Source: Linanthus parryae (Eukaryota > Streptophyta > Magnoliopsida > Ericales > Polemoniaceae). Taken from it: a stretch of DNA of 64,000 bases. A model generated the notes under the pieces. That model was not told where the DNA came from and did not search any database. It saw only the letters and a list, made by a program, of their open reading frames with translations. Below, piece by piece: positions 24,197 through 36,780 of this stretch. The position numbers and the translations under genes are program-made. The stretch covers positions 21,648,001 to 21,712,000 of the forward strand of contig JALGPY010000007.1 of assembly GCA_023055425.1 (NCBI GenBank). Reading direction: 5' to 3'. The number at the start of each line of letters is the position of its first letter. The first letter of the stretch is position 1.

Positions 24197-26959
24197 TGCA
24201 ACACCCCACCGAATCGCAAGGCCGGCCGGGCCCCACGTTCGGAAGAGATGTCTCCGCCCGAGGTGATGAGCCTCATTGGGAACGGATAAGGATCGTCGGT
24301 TCACAGCTAGTACAACCATCGATAACATTTCAAAACTTCAAATTATAACTTTTACAATTTCAATACGAATACAAACAGTGATAATCTTTTGAAAATCAAG
24401 GAATACACTTTAGGTGAGATAATATACTATGTGATGTTCCAAGCTACAAGCCGTCCTGTCCAAAGTGTCGTGAACGTTCCCCCACCTCGATAGCCAACCT
24501 GCGGTTTTAAAATAGCAAAAGCCGACGCAGTTTTTACAGAAATAGTCAGCAAACGGCTGAGTAAGCTAACACCCATAGCACGTAAACAGATGATGAAGCA
24601 TGTAACAGGACTAACCAATTCGCTGATAAATAATATATATCAAATACTCGCGGGAAAAGCGTTCACAGCTGATTCAGTGTGTCAAACTCCGTAGCCATCT
24701 CAAATTTCGTGTTATTAACCCGAAGATGTGGTCCATCCCGGGATCTCACTGTTAATAGCCATTCACAATAATACTTTAAACTCAAGACATCTCATGTCCA
24801 TAGGAATCGAGCCCAGAAATCCATTTTAGTAACTAGTTGATACGGGGCGTGACCATATCCGATCCACAACCTCTTTCTCATATGTGCAAAAGCACTATCA
24901 TAACCATAACTCAAACACAGGAGGTTCGCATCACAGCGCCTCATAACCATAACTCAATCACAGGAGGTCAGAGCCTCATAATCACATAATCTCATAATCA
25001 GTAACCAACACGATATGTCAGAAATGTATCGTATCACGCACAACAGCTTTCCACTTTACATAATTACCAATTTTCTTTCAAGGTGTTGAATCGTGTAAGG
25101 AGCTCCGAACAAAAAGCCGGTGTGGCAAAAATAAAAGTAATCGATGTATGATTGAGAGATATTCAGATTCGACCAAAAAGTGAGCGGTGTGCTACTCTTG
25201 GTAACCGAGGAAACAATTTGAAATTTCGTAGTTCCAACCCCATGACGTGGTCCGTCTTGGGGATCAATTTTACACTTCACAATATCATTTAGATGTTTCA
25301 CTTTCGGATTGTTATTTAGATTTGGATACCAATTTCAAACGAGACTACAAAGAGGAGTATTTCAAAACAAATAAACAACTCAAATAAATCAAGTACGGCA
25401 GTAATTTCACAAATAACTCACGCGATACGCGAAATGAAAGAAAGGCACACGAGGCTAGGCATATTAACTTACCGAAAATCCAAGCACGTCCTAATTCGTT
25501 CTTGTCTACGGAATCGTCACCTACAAATCGGAGCTTCTAACTTAATATAATCTCAACAAATATACAAACTATATTTATTTCTAGCTCGTTTTATTTTTCT
25601 CAAGTCAATACTAATTTTAACTTAATTATAAACCCAAAAACATATTTTCTTCAATAATATTTACCCCCGAAATAATTTTATAAATAATAATCTAAATAAA
25701 TTTAAGGGAAACTAATTTTATAGATAAATCTGAAATTAAAAACTGCATATAATATTTAAAAGTTTCTGAAATGTCAACTGCCTCCCCCAAAGTTTCTGAA
25801 ACGACATTATAACCCCCCTGAAAACTTTCTGAAAATGACACTTTAACCCCCTAAACATAAACATTCAAACTAACCGATTAAAAAGTGGATTCGAGGCCTT
25901 AAAACTTGGTTTTGATTACTAAAATCAACTCAGGGGAAGATTTCGAGCATACCCATATCAAATTTCGCGAGAAACGGTCAAGAATTCGCACGGGTCAAGG
26001 TCGCCGTCGGGTCGCCGGAAGTGGAGCTTTCGCCGTGGCTTCTCCGGCTGTTCTTGGCTTCGGTTGAGGCCTCCATCAGCTTAGTCGGACCTCCAGGAGG
26101 CTAGGGGTGTGGTTGGAAGTGGCTGGGTGCCACTGGTTTGGTTGGGCTCGAAGCTCTCGTCGAGCTCGCCGGAATCCATGGCGTCCGGCGGCTGTATGGT
26201 GGCTCTGCTGCTGTTGCCGCTGGGTTTTCGTCCTCCGGTGGCTTAGTCGAGCAAGGTAGAGAGAGGGAGAGAGAGATGGAGGGCAGTGGAGGTGGCGAGG
26301 ATGGTCACCGTGGTCTTCTCCGATGGGATGGTGGCGGCAGCGGCCATTGTTGCCGCTGCTGCTGCTGCTCCTGTTCTTGCCGGCAAAACAGAGGGAAGGG
26401 AGAGAGGGAAGGGGAGCAGGGAGATCCAGCTGTAGGTGGTGGTGGTTGCAGTTGGGGCGTTCCTGGTGGTGGTGGGTCGTGGTGGCGTTCGTCGGAGGTG
26501 GCAGCGGCCTTGCCGCTGCCGCTGCTGCCTCTTGTTTCTTCTGGGTTTCTCGTCGGGCAAAACAGAGAGGCAGAGAGACGGGGGTGAGATGGAGAGGGAG
26601 GTGATGGTGGTGATGACGTTGGTGTTGGTGGAGGTTGGTGGGTCGCCGGAGGTGGCAGCGGCCTTGTGCCGCTGCTGCTCCTGCTGGGTTTCTCCGGGCA
26701 AACAGAGAGGCAGCGGGAGAGATGGAGGTGCAGGTGGTGGCCTTGGTGATGGGGGTGGTCTCGGGGGTGTTGCTGCCGAAGGAGGTGAAGATGTGAAGGG
26801 GAATAAATAGAAGAGAAAGGGAGAGAGGGAAGGTGACGGGGAGAGAGGGAGAGAAAGTGAGGGAGAGTTTGTGAGAAAAGTTGGGGAAAGTGAGAAGTGT
26901 TGGGGAACACAAAATGTGGCAGATGGGTTGGGGAATTGGGAGAAAAAAAATATTTTTAA

Positions 26960-26998
<39 letters not shown>

Positions 26999-27292
26999 AG
27001 TATTATAAAATATAATATACAATATGTGGGTATAAAATACGGTATAGATACGGTATAATAATACGTATAGATATAGTATAAATACGACATAACAATATAT
27101 ATAGTATAAATACAAAAATACTAGTATCAAATACTACAAGTTATGTAAAAGACAAAATATACCCCCATCAACAACTATATAATATTATCTAAATTACAAC
27201 TACCTCCCCTACTAGTCATATAATTCTAAAATAACTGTTTAAATATTTACGAAAAATACGTCAAAATATTCAAAAAAATACGGGGTGTTACA
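24197..27292 (-). mobile_element. Solo LTR (3096 bp) of a chromovirus-type element
   Basis: On the minus strand it starts TGTAACACCCCGTA (27292) and ends GGGGTGTTGCA (24197), flanked by the perfect duplication GATTG (24192-24196 and 27293-27297). It has the same architecture as the solo LTR at 38024: an AT-rich 5' end, a TAA microsatellite about 300 bp in, a CT-rich GC-richer block, then a GGTAAGT donor (25472) and CCGCAG acceptor-like word (24499). Long overlapping frames at 26076-27130 are low-complexity by-products. It probably arose by recombination between the two LTRs of a full element. Confidence 0.9.
26961..26996. repeat. (ATT)n microsatellite in the nested solo LTR
   Basis: Twelve ATT units (TAA on the element sense strand), about 300 bp from the LTR start. 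The solo LTR at 38024 has a much longer TAA tract at a matching position. Confidence 0.9.
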
Positions 27293-27297
27293 GATTG

Positions 27298-27918
27298 ACC
27301 AAGACAGCAAGGTTCATTCTGATGAAAGACACATGGAATATGGAACAAAGAGTCGATGCGTATATGAAGAACATTGTCAGATACCATGGAGTACCAAGCT
27401 CTATAGTTTCTAACAGAGATCCCAACTTTCTTTCTCACTTCTGGAAAGCACTCCAGGAGGCACTGGGAACACAGTTGAAATTTAGCACGGCATTCCACCC
27501 TGCTACGGATGGACAAACCGAGAGGACAATTCAGACTTTGGAAGATATGCTAAGGTCGTGTGTTATGGATTTTCAAGGTTCATGGGTTGATAGATTACCT
27601 TTGATAGAATTCTCCTACAACAACAGTTACTATGCTAATATTGGGATGGCACCACACAAGGCGTTGTATGGAAGAAAATGTAAAACACCATTGTGTTGGA
27701 GCGACATAAGCGAGACAATATTAATTGGTCCACAACTTATCGAAGAGATGACAGATCAGGCGAGACTTATCCAGCAGCGAATGAAAGCAGCTCAGGATAG
27801 ACAGAAGTCCTACGCTGATCAGAAAAGGAGACCATTGGAATTTCAAATTGGAGAAAATGCATTTCTTAAAGTTTCGCCTACTAAAGGAGTCATGAGGTTC
27901 AATAGAAAGGGAAGTTGA
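27298..27918 (+). pseudogene. Integrase C-terminal half, after the nested insertion
   Basis: Resumes integrase directly after the duplicated GATTG. The second catalytic Asp lies in the SNRDP motif and the Glu region in the TDGQTER block. The frame shifts near 27910. Confidence 0.85.
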
Positions 27919-28039
27919 GCCCGAAATTCATTGGACCATATGATGTCATAGAGAAGATTGGTGAAGTGGCGTATCGATTGGATCTACCATCGAATTTGGG
28001 TCGTGTTCACAACGTATTCCACGTATCTCAGCTGAAGAA

Positions 28040-28270
28040 GTGCCTGACCCATCTCATGTATTAGATCCCGAACCAGTAGAACTGGACCCGTCTTTGAGTT
28101 ATGAAGAACGTCCTGTCAAGATTCTAGACACCAAGACAAGAGACACCCGCAACAAGAGTGTCAAGATTGTAAAGGTATTATGGAAAAATCACCTCACTGA
28201 AGAGGCAACTTGGGAAGCGGAGAATGATATGAGGAAGAAGTACCCTCACCTGTTTGACGAGGTATCTTGA
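28040..28270 (+). pseudogene. C-terminal chromodomain-like segment of pol
   Basis: The final pol segment contains VKVLWKNH and EEATWE words followed by YPHLF. These are typical of the chromodomain-like tail that places Tekay/Del chromoviruses in heterochromatin-targeted lineages. It ends at a stop at 28268-28270. Confidence 0.75.
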
Positions 28271-28271
28271 G

Positions 28272-28517
28272 TTCCGAGGACGTCACTCCTCTAAGGGGGA
28301 GAGGATGTAATCCTTCGGTTTTTAATACAGTACTACTTATAGTATGTTGCATATCATTCATGACCTTAGGTTTGCATTTAGTAGTTGTACCATTGAGGGG
28401 AGGTGCATACCTTATTGTGGTTAATGTTTAGTTTAAACTTCGAGGACGCAGTTCTCGTTAAGGAGGGAGTTTTTAGTTTAAACTTCGAGGACGAAGTTCT
28501 CTTGAAGGAGGGAAGGA
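28272..28517 (+). promoter_or_regulatory. Polypurine tract region, three related modules
   Basis: The plus-strand primer GAAGGAGGGAAGGA (28504-28517) abuts the 3' LTR. Two further copies of the CGAGGACG plus purine-run module lie upstream, near 28272-28308 (ending AAGGGGGAGAGGATGT) and 28431-28475 (ending TTAAGGAGGGAG). The last two are a 45-bp tandem duplication. Confidence 0.75.
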
Positions 28518-30798
28518 TGAAATACCCGTTTTGTGACTATGGGTATTTTGTGATATTATTATAAGTGTTGGGGAGTTAATTTAATTGTTGAGAGTTAATT
28601 ATAATGGTTACGAGAGTTTGGGGGATCTTTGTGACTTTAATCCAAGAGTTTTAGTTTCTCAAGTATTAGTTTCTTTTACTTGAGTTTGGGGGAGGTAGTT
28701 GTCTTTTGGTAAAAATAAAGGGGGAAAAGTGTCTTTGACCAAATTTTTCTTCCTACGTAAAGTTTCCTAATTCAAGAGGGTTTCCTTCCTTATGAAGTTG
28801 ATTCTTTTCCAACTCTCATAAACCCTCAATCTCCTTATTTCTCTCTATCTCTCTTACGTCTCTCCCTCTCTCACCCGACCCTCTCTCTCTCACTCTCTCG
28901 GCTGCCTCTCTCTCTTCCCCGACGGCAACAACCAGCGCCACCGCCGCCGTCTCTCTCTCTTCCTCCGATCAGGTAATCTCTCTCTCTCTTTCTTTTCTTT
29001 TATTCTTTTTCTTTCTTTCTCTCTTTCTTTCTCTCTCTTCCCGTCCGGCCTCCATGGGCGGCGGGTTTGAGCTAATTTTGTTTCTTCTTTTCTTTTCTCT
29101 TGTTGATCTCTTGTTCTCTTGATCACTTGTTTATGATTCATGTACGTTGCATGTGATCTTCAATTTCAGTTTGATATTGTTAGGTTCATTATTCATGGAT
29201 TCGTATGATTGATAATCAAGTTGTAGGGTTTAATCATGTTTATGGTTTATGGGAAAAACCCTAGTTATGGAAGAGACGTTTGATTAAGCGATTTGGGTGA
29301 TTTGATGATCATAGTATGTGGGTAGTAACCTGATTTGATATGGTTATTCATGTTACATTAGGTTTTGTTTGAATATAGGATGAACTAGATGTTTGGGAGA
29401 AAAGTTTCATGGAAATTGATAATTCCCGTATGGGTATTTTGAGTGAAATTGGAAACTTGAAACGAGCATATCTTTTGATCCAGAAATCGAAATTCGGATC
29501 CGTTTGAGGCTAAACTTACTATACATAATATTTTGAATCCAATGAAACTATTTTTGAGTCATGATCTGTTTGGGAAACTGGAGTCATAAATTGGTGGAGT
29601 TAGGATAGGTTATGTATGCTTCAGGCTAGAGTATTTTGAGACAAGGTTTTGGGTTTTGTTTTGAAGTATGAATTAAGTGGGATGTTAGGTTGGTGTTAGA
29701 ACCCTAAACCGTTGACTATCATATGCATGTAGCTAGTATAGCAAGGGTATTGCTAGAATATTTTGTTTAATTAGAATATTGTTACGTGTAGGTAACGAGT
29801 TTGTCGACGACAAGTACGTAGAGTACTTTGATTGATTGCGATAGTTGGATTTGCTTTGAGGTAAGTAAACATGCCAGGCCTAGTGTGCCTATCTCTTTCG
29901 TGTCAAATGAATACTTTGATTTGTTACGTCTCAAAATTTGTTTACGTGCTACATGACTTGAAATACATGATTTCTACTTGTTTAATGATTTTGCAGAAAA
30001 CATCACCATGATATTAATGAACTATAACGTAAAGTTGAAGAAGTTGTGCGGGGCCATTATTATTATCTTTGGGCGTGTTAGCTGCGGTCCCGTCCCTTTT
30101 TTTTGGTCCAGTTGCAAGTTCCCGGATAGCGGCATGTACTCACTCCTCTGGCCGTTTGCAGTCTTAGGGGGGTGTCGACACTTAAGGTCATGGAAGCTGT
30201 GGTTTATTTGAGTTGCCTGTCACAACGAATTAATAATGATGGATTTTGGTTTTGTTAATGGAAAAAGAGTTAATGTGTGATTTTGGATTTCCTAATGATT
30301 ATGGAATTGGTTGGAAATGTTATGGAATTAAGAACTCTCTTGTTTTCCTACAAGGGTCAACTTTATTTCATTTGCGTTTTGAGAAAAACTCTTACTTGTG
30401 AATGAGACTTTGTTTTACAACTACACATCATTATTTTACATGTTAGGGTGTTTATTTACACGTATTTCATGCTGATTTTGTACTGTGGTGTTTCTTTTTG
30501 ATTCCGCACCACAGGTTTAGAGGATGGTTATCTGGCGTAGAAGGGGACGCGTATCATCATATGGATCACTAGTATTTTTATTTTGAATTTGAACTCTTTA
30601 GTATTTCAAACACTTTAGTTTGCTTTATGCCCGGTTTGAGGCTAGAAAATTTTGGATTGTAATAACGGTTAATTTTAATTATTTTATGGATATTTTTGCT
30701 TGAGAACCATGTTATAAAATTTCCTTGTATCCGGGTTTAATCTCGGATACGGAGAGACATCCCCGGGCCTCCGGCTTGGGCCATTTGGGGGTGTTACA
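28518..30798 (+). repeat. Complete 3' LTR of the chromovirus (2281 bp)
   Basis: Runs from TGAAATACCCG to GGGGGTGTTACA. It contains a CT-rich leader-like block (28810-29040), a TAGGTAACGAG block (about 29791), a GAGGTAAGT donor-like word (GT at 29861), an ACACTTAAGGTC word (about 30179) and the hairpin ACTGTGGTG...CACCACAGGT with an AG at 30513-30514. The same landmarks recur in the solo LTRs at 24197 and 38024. Confidence 0.9.
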
Positions 30799-30803
30799 TC
30801 TTC

Positions 30804-31227
30804 GTTTTTAAATTTTCGACCAACGAAGCCATGACTGGGGTTCTTTCTGGAGGTCCATGGGTTTTTGATGGCTACTTACTCCGTCTCAAGCCGTGGATAG
30901 TAAAAGCTTCGGTTACGGAGGAAGAGTTCAATGATATCGATGTATGAGTTCAAATCCATCATCTCCCTGCTTTCTTAATAAAACTGGATGCAGGGAAGAA
31001 GGCAGTGGTGAAACTTGCAGAAATCCTTGAAGCAGATTCTAGAGTGCTCTCCGACGATCAAGGTGACTTCATGACGGTGAGAGTGAGGATGGATGCAAGA
31101 AATCGCTGCTAAGGGGGGATACATCAATGTAATAAAGGAAAAAGTTCGGTTAGATTACAAGTCCGGGACGATACCATTTGTCTGCCAATGGTGCGGGTGC
31201 CTGGATCACTTCAGTGAACAATTCAAA
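30804..31227 (+). pseudogene. LINE ORF1, DUF4283 core and zinc knuckle
   Basis: Encodes the DUF4283 signature (VLSGGPWVFDG followed by LRLKPW and the VWVQIHHLP region, with one stop) and then the CQWCGCLDH part of a CCHC_4 zinc knuckle whose last Cys is lost. The frame shifts near 31100. The CACTA insertion at 31231 cuts the gene three bases after this segment. The partner piece is 41411-41704. Confidence 0.8.
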
Positions 31228-31539
31228 CAACAATACAACAAATATGACCTTTGTTGACAGTTTTTTTGTCGACAGACAGTTTTATGTAGCTAGTTGCGCG
31301 ATTAATCGACAATGTTTATGTTTGTCGATGCATATGATATTTTTTGTCGAACTTTTGGTTTTTATTTTATTCTACCCAAACATTTGGTCAATATATTGTG
31401 ACTATTTATTTAATTTTGACAACTGCTTACATAGTGACATATCCAATTGTCAACTCCTGCCAAAAAAAAAAAATTGGAGGGTAAATAATTGGTGTTTCGC
31501 GCACTCCCAAATTGATACACATTTCAAAAGACATTTTAA

Positions 31540-32235
31540 GGAGACATTTTCAGCCGTTTGATTAGAATTTCATTAAACATTTCTAACCATCGGTTTAAAA
31601 TACACAGATCCACGATTCGATTAGGTCGCACAGTTTCATCCTCCTCCCAATTAGCGATTTCCTCCCACGGTGTAAACCTCTCCACGCCGGTTCCATACAA
31701 GTTCATTCTTCGTCTCCTTATTTCTCAATCTTCGTCTTCTTCATCTTCTCATCAATTCGACGCCCCAAACCATCTGTTCATCTTCTCAGAGTTTTGTCCG
31801 ACGCCCCCAATCGATCGATATGTTCTCGCAAGCTATAGCAATCGATCGATCAGTCTAGGTAGCCTCTCTTTCCCAAGACTCTATCGGTATCTTTGTAAAA
31901 ACACCTTCCTTTGTTCTCTACGATCTGTAAAAACTCACTTCGATTCTCTATCTATGTCCCTCTCCCTAGCTTTTTCGTCGAACCGCACCATCAGTTCTTT
32001 CCTATGTTTTTTGTCTGACCTAATGGCGGTACCAATACATTCACTAAGCCGCTCATATCGTGCTGATCAAACTGGTCCATGTATATACAGTAAGGTTAGA
32101 ACCTCGACGGCATCAGATAAGCTTCTTCTGGTCTATCATATCTCTCTCATCTATCTTTATTTTGCTTGGATCTTCTTTAACCCCTTAACCCTAAATTCAT
32201 AGCGAGATAAGGATGCAGAGTCTCATCGCTTCCAG
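31540..32235 (+). other. Leader-like captured segment in the CACTA
   Basis: A CT-rich segment with a promoter or 5' leader look, ending in AACCCTAAATTC and a short ATG-initiated exon-like piece (ATGCAGAGTCTCATCGCTTC near 32212) followed by a GGTATTC donor-like word. The long frame at 31558-32202 has no recognisable domain. Likely a host gene fragment carried by the transposon. Confidence 0.3.
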
Positions 32236-32429
32236 GTATTCTCTATTCTATCACACTGATTTTGCTTGATTTCAATCCTCGCCTCTCTTTTTTAAGGATT
32301 TGGGGCTTCGCGGTTTGTTTAAAATTTGGTTTGGGTATTTTGAAGCAATTTTGTGATTTGATGAATGAAAATAAACCTTTTTAGTGGGGTTCGACCTGAT
32401 TATAGAGTGAACCAAGAGAAGAAAAATTG

Positions 32430-32575
32430 AAGGCAAAGGATGAAGCGGAAGATCTAGCTCAAGAAATTGCAGAATTGAGGTATGAAGTCATAAATTTACT
32501 AGAGTAAGAGCGCAAACGGCGTCCTTGGATTGAACAAGTATCTCTAAAGAGAATAGCGGAGTTGGAGGCACATAT
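32430..32575 (+). pseudogene. Captured coiled-coil exon in the CACTA
   Basis: Reads as a strongly helical, charged segment (AEDLAQEIAELRYEV, then ERKRR and KRIAELEAH) with one internal TAG near 32502. The heptad-like pattern and fit to a single exon suggest a fragment of a plant coiled-coil protein that I cannot name with certainty. It lacks the rest of any gene. Confidence 0.5.
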
Positions 32576-33375
32576 GACATTTCATTTCCCTTGCTTTCGT
32601 AGTATTAAAAGATAGAGAATTTACTGGTGGTCCTTAATTTTTGAAATGTAGATTCGAATAGAACTGAGGAAAACTTCAAGTCTGGTCAGGTTACTCAATG
32701 AATCTTAGGAGTTGACTATACTAGTCTCATCGCTACTGCAATACAGCTTTCAGAAAATATGTTAATAGGTTTGTTATTTGATGATCTTTGTTATCATATT
32801 GTATTGATGTTTTATTTTCTATTTTGGCGTGTTTGTATCTGCTTCTGATATAATGCTGCTAAAAGTCAAATTGAGCTCCTTGATTTTTTTAGAAAAACTC
32901 CCTCATAGTCAAAGACAGTTAACTTTGTCCTTTTTGATACGTAGCAGTCTTAGTCATAACTCGCGAATCCTATTAAGTCATACACCCTAACAGAGAACAC
33001 CATTTTGCCTGTATGATTATCGAGAATGACCAGCCACTCCAACCTACCTAATTCATGACAAGCCCACCAACTCCCTAGGAAGATGCCTACGATTGAAACC
33101 CACCACCATGTCAAGATCCTAATTTCCTTTCTCTTGAGGGTTCCTGTTTTACATTGAAGGACAGATATGACATAGCTGGATTGCACTTTTTTCCAGGGTA
33201 GAACTTGCCATTGAGATACTCTGATTGTTTTCTAACATGTAATTGTTGCAGATTGAATGTCATGGTCTAACCTGGTAGTTTTATTTCTTAACCTGTCTTT
33301 AATACAACATGCACCTCATTACCTCGAAGAATACGAGTGAGCAGAGTTGCACCCTCAGCTGAGTCCATAACCTGT

Positions 33376-33406
<31 letters not shown>

Positions 33407-33882
33407 TGGACAATGAACCTTTAAATTGAATGGAATCGTTGGTTGAGCTTGTAGGAAATTTGGTTTGATATGCTAAAGAGAAGTTGTTTAGCTTTTCTTA
33501 TGTGAAGGAGGATAGTATGTATTACCAATGCAGAAACTTCGTGATATTCTTGTTACCATGTTGGGACAAAGTTGGTATCTGTTTTGTCTTATCAACCTTG
33601 GGAAAGTGTGTTTAACATGTTGATAGATTGTTTGGATTGGGATTAACAGTGCTTGAACCTGGTTAGTAAACGGATATAGTTAGTTTGATTCTATATGGGC
33701 CATGGCGCGAATGAGGACAAGACATGAACATGAATGCATGATGTGTTCTATGACATGAATTACCTCCTCCTCCTCAGTACGTAGCTTTGATCTGTTACTC
33801 TCCTTATGTAATGCTCATAACTCGCATAATTTAGCATTCCTTATTATTCTTGGTGTAATGCTCGGTACCACGCAACTTGCAG

Positions 33883-34080
33883 GTTTTGATATGTGTGCTT
33901 CAGTTCCTTATTGCTCTGATTCGGAAGTCATCAGAAATGTATATATTGCCAGTTCATTAGATTGCATAGTGCAAAGATGTCTGAAGCGGACTGAAGCCGG
34001 AACATTGAAACTTGGTGCTCGACGGAAAGAAAACGGTTCACCAGAAAAGAAAGAAAGAAAACTAGAGTTTGGTTATGAGG
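33883..34080 (+). pseudogene. Exon-like fragment in the CACTA, unknown
   Basis: Preceded by a TTGCAG acceptor-like word. Open for about 65 codons with a basic C-terminal half (GARRKENGSPEKKERK). No family recognised. It may belong to the same captured gene as the coiled-coil exon or to another. Confidence 0.3.
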
Positions 34081-34767
34081 TTCCAATCTTCAGCCTTGGG
34101 TATTTCATCCCTTTTCTCTATCTTCCTTATGCAGGTGACACAATTAATATATGGATTCTTGACGTTCTACTTTGTCTATGTAAGGAAAGTTTATAGTAGC
34201 TGCCATCTTTCATCACGTTCTTCAATATCTTCAGGTAATCACTACGAAACCCCAACCTTCATACACATGGTTAATCTTTCCAATTCCTTCAATGTGGACA
34301 AAACATGTTTTATAAGTAAAACAGACACCTCGGACAGGTTATGTCTACCGAAGTAAGGCAAGTACAACTGCTTGAGTCATTATCGATATAAAATTAGAAA
34401 TATGTGTTGCTTAAATAACCGTTCGTTGTTTTCACTAAAGCAGGGCTATAGGGGTGAGATGGGTTGAAAACTCAATAGTTGGAGTTGTTTCTATCATTGC
34501 TAGTATCTCACTGAAATGTATGTCCCGTCCTTGCATTTTTTGGCAAATTTTTCTTACATGTACTTATCTGCCAAAGTATTCTAGCCCAAGTAAATAGAGC
34601 TTACCTAAAGCAGCAATACACAATTGATTTTGATCTCTTGATTTCACACAGTTTGTGCTCTCCTTTTCGATTTGACCTCTTTTGGCATGTTTGTCTCTAA
34701 AATATTTTATTATTTCTTTTTTACTCTTTGCCTTTTTTGCTGGTTTGTTTTTATTTGTTTTGGGTAC

Positions 34768-36392
34768 TGACACGATCAAACCACAAGTGTATGGCTATCG
34801 CGTGTAGTAATATCCGGTAATCCGGGTTTATCGAACCCAAGGGACTTGTCGCGAACCAATTAGTATGATCAACTTTATGTGGGCTAGAAATTAAGAGATT
34901 TTTCTAAACTAAATAATTGAAAAGACTAAACGAGTATTTAAATTTTAATATTTAATATGGGAGAAACAACCAGGACACCTCGTTTGGGGGATTGTCAGGA
35001 TTCTCTTGTTGACGTCGTTCTACGATTTGTGAAACACAGAAAAAATTCACTTTGCTAATCGAGCAATACTAACTCACCGAGTTACCAAGTGAGCATCCTA
35101 TGCCTAGGTTAGATTAAAACCGAGTTACCAAGTCCTAATTATCCCTAAACATGCATTAACGATGAATTCTACTCTAATGATCCCATTCGACGTAGCCGAG
35201 TTACCAAGCCTATGAACGGGTGGTTGTTTGATTTTCCGGTTTAACAATTACCGAGTTACCAAATAATTGCAAACTAAGTTCTAGCTAACAAGACGTCTCC
35301 AATTAACTAGATAGGATGAAGATCACAACACAATCATAGCAAACGTAAAATCATCAATTAGGTTTATCAAAACATGAATCTCAATTCATAAAACGCATAA
35401 TCAATGTGAAAACCCTAACCCCAAATTCGGGTCCTGATCTAAGAAGTTTAGCTACGCATATTCATGATCACAAATACAAGAGATTGTGTGATCATGATCA
35501 AAAACAAAGAAAAGAAGGAGAAAAGAGATCAAACAAGGTTTCCCAAGCTCCACGATGTGATCCAAGCTCCCAGTTGATGTCCCGTCCTTCAATAATGCGT
35601 CTCCAGCAGCCCTCTCCGCCTTTAGGTCCTAAAAATCGTCATGTATAGGGCTGAGCACGATTTTTAATGTATTTTGGCCGAATTTGCAATTCAGCCCCTC
35701 TAGTTTGCAATTCTCGGACAGATTTCATAAGCTGATCTTGCGCGGGCCTTTTCTACCTCATCCGGACTCCGTTTTGGGCCTATCTTATATCGTTGGAAAG
35801 CCCTGGATGTATACTTTCTAATGGCGTAGGCCTTGCTCCAAAATTGTATATGTAACTTCAGATACAGCCCGAATACTAAAGACTGGTCCAGTGAACTTTT
35901 CCAGCTCTTCTTCGTTTTTGCGTCATCTTCGGCGGACCATATCTTTCTCGTCCGCCTTTGATTGATCTCCGTTACCTACCGTTGGAAATATAATTGAGTA
36001 TAGTTTCATTTGGAACCGGTCTCACTATAGCAGGTCTTGTAGAAATCCAGATATCATCAAAATAGTGAAGGTTGGTCACTTTTGCTCCTCTAACTTTGCC
36101 TCTCCTCATTCTTCTTGGCCATTCTTGAGCTTTTCTCATCTTCCGAAGTTCGTTTCATGCCTCATATCAATCTTTTAGCATCCTTTCCTATCATGACAAC
36201 ATGAGCAAGCATACCAAGCGATTATATTTGACAAATAACATCTAAAAACGCATAGAAACGCCCGAACTAGCAATAAATCACAACAAACTCATTCTTCACA
36301 AGAATTGGCCTAAATTCCATCACTTTTCACCGAAACGCACATAAATAGTAATGTATTACATACGAAAGATGACTCCAACTAAGGAGTTATCA
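34768..36392 (-). mobile_element. Solo LTR (1625 bp) nested in the CACTA
   Basis: Bounded on the minus strand by TGATAACTCC (36392) and GATCGTGTCA (34768), and flanked by the perfect duplication GGTAC (34763-34767 and 36393-36397). Orientation is inferred from the leader-like minus-strand text near 35400-35600. The 12-mer CCGAGTTACCAA occurs four times at 35077, 35120, 35196 and 35251. No internal element region remains. Superfamily not assigned. Confidence 0.85.
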
Positions 36393-36780
36393 GGTACTCT
36401 TTGGTTGATATATGAAACTTACTCAATGTAAAGAGTAAAACTGTCACACCCCAAAGAACTGTTTTACTCTTTTTTTCTGCTGGAGTATTTATTTATTTTT
36501 TTATCTGTTCTAATGTGAAACTAATAAGATTGAACTGATTAAAGTAATGTTCAGTCATCACAAATAGTATAGTTTCCCTATATATGCTTTAGAGGATCGA
36601 AGTTCTGCTCATTAGGTGGCATTTTGCGAATTCCCAGAGAGTAAAAGTATGAAAAAAAATCATTTATGCGCATTGTTACCAGTTTCTTGAAATTATCCCG
36701 AGATTATCAGTTTCTGCTCAGTTTCTTGAAATAAATTGCATCTATTATCAGTTTCTTGAAATTATCCCGAGATTTTAAGG

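Larger units (their letters stand above)
20481..28270 (+). pseudogene. Broken gag-pol of the chromovirus
   Basis: One continuous gag-pol reading in three successive frames. In-frame stops: TGA 20787-20789, TAG 20841-20843, TAG 21084-21086, TAG 21885-21887, TAA about 23578, TGA 23984-23986. Frame shifts lie near 23083, 23465, 27910 and 28040, plus the nested insertion at 24197. Several stops fit C-to-T or G-to-A change (a Trp codon to TGA at 23984, a likely CAG to TAG at 21885), as expected from deamination of methylated, silenced copies. The entry describes the relic only. It cannot encode a working polyprotein. Confidence 0.9.
18538..30798 (+). mobile_element. Ty3/gypsy chromovirus (Tekay/Del-like), with nested solo LTR
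   Basis: The 12,261-bp element is bounded by TGAAATACCC and GGGGGTGTTACA ends and flanked by a perfect 5-bp duplication TCTTC (18533-18537 and 30799-30803). Domain order is gag with zinc knuckle, protease, reverse transcriptase, RNase H, integrase and a C-terminal chromodomain-like segment, as in plant chromoviruses. The first 440 bp of the 5' LTR are nearly identical to the 3' LTR start at 28518, implying a fairly recent insertion. The frames are broken by many stops and shifts. No tRNA-Met primer site is visible between the 5' LTR and gag. A 3.1 kb solo LTR interrupts the integrase. Confidence 0.92.

Noticed and set aside
26076..27130. Long overlapping frames on both strands (up to 295 codons)
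   Set aside because: Composition is Pro/Ser/Leu or Gly/Trp/Cys low complexity from a CT-rich LTR leader and a microsatellite. They lie inside a solo LTR and have no domain.
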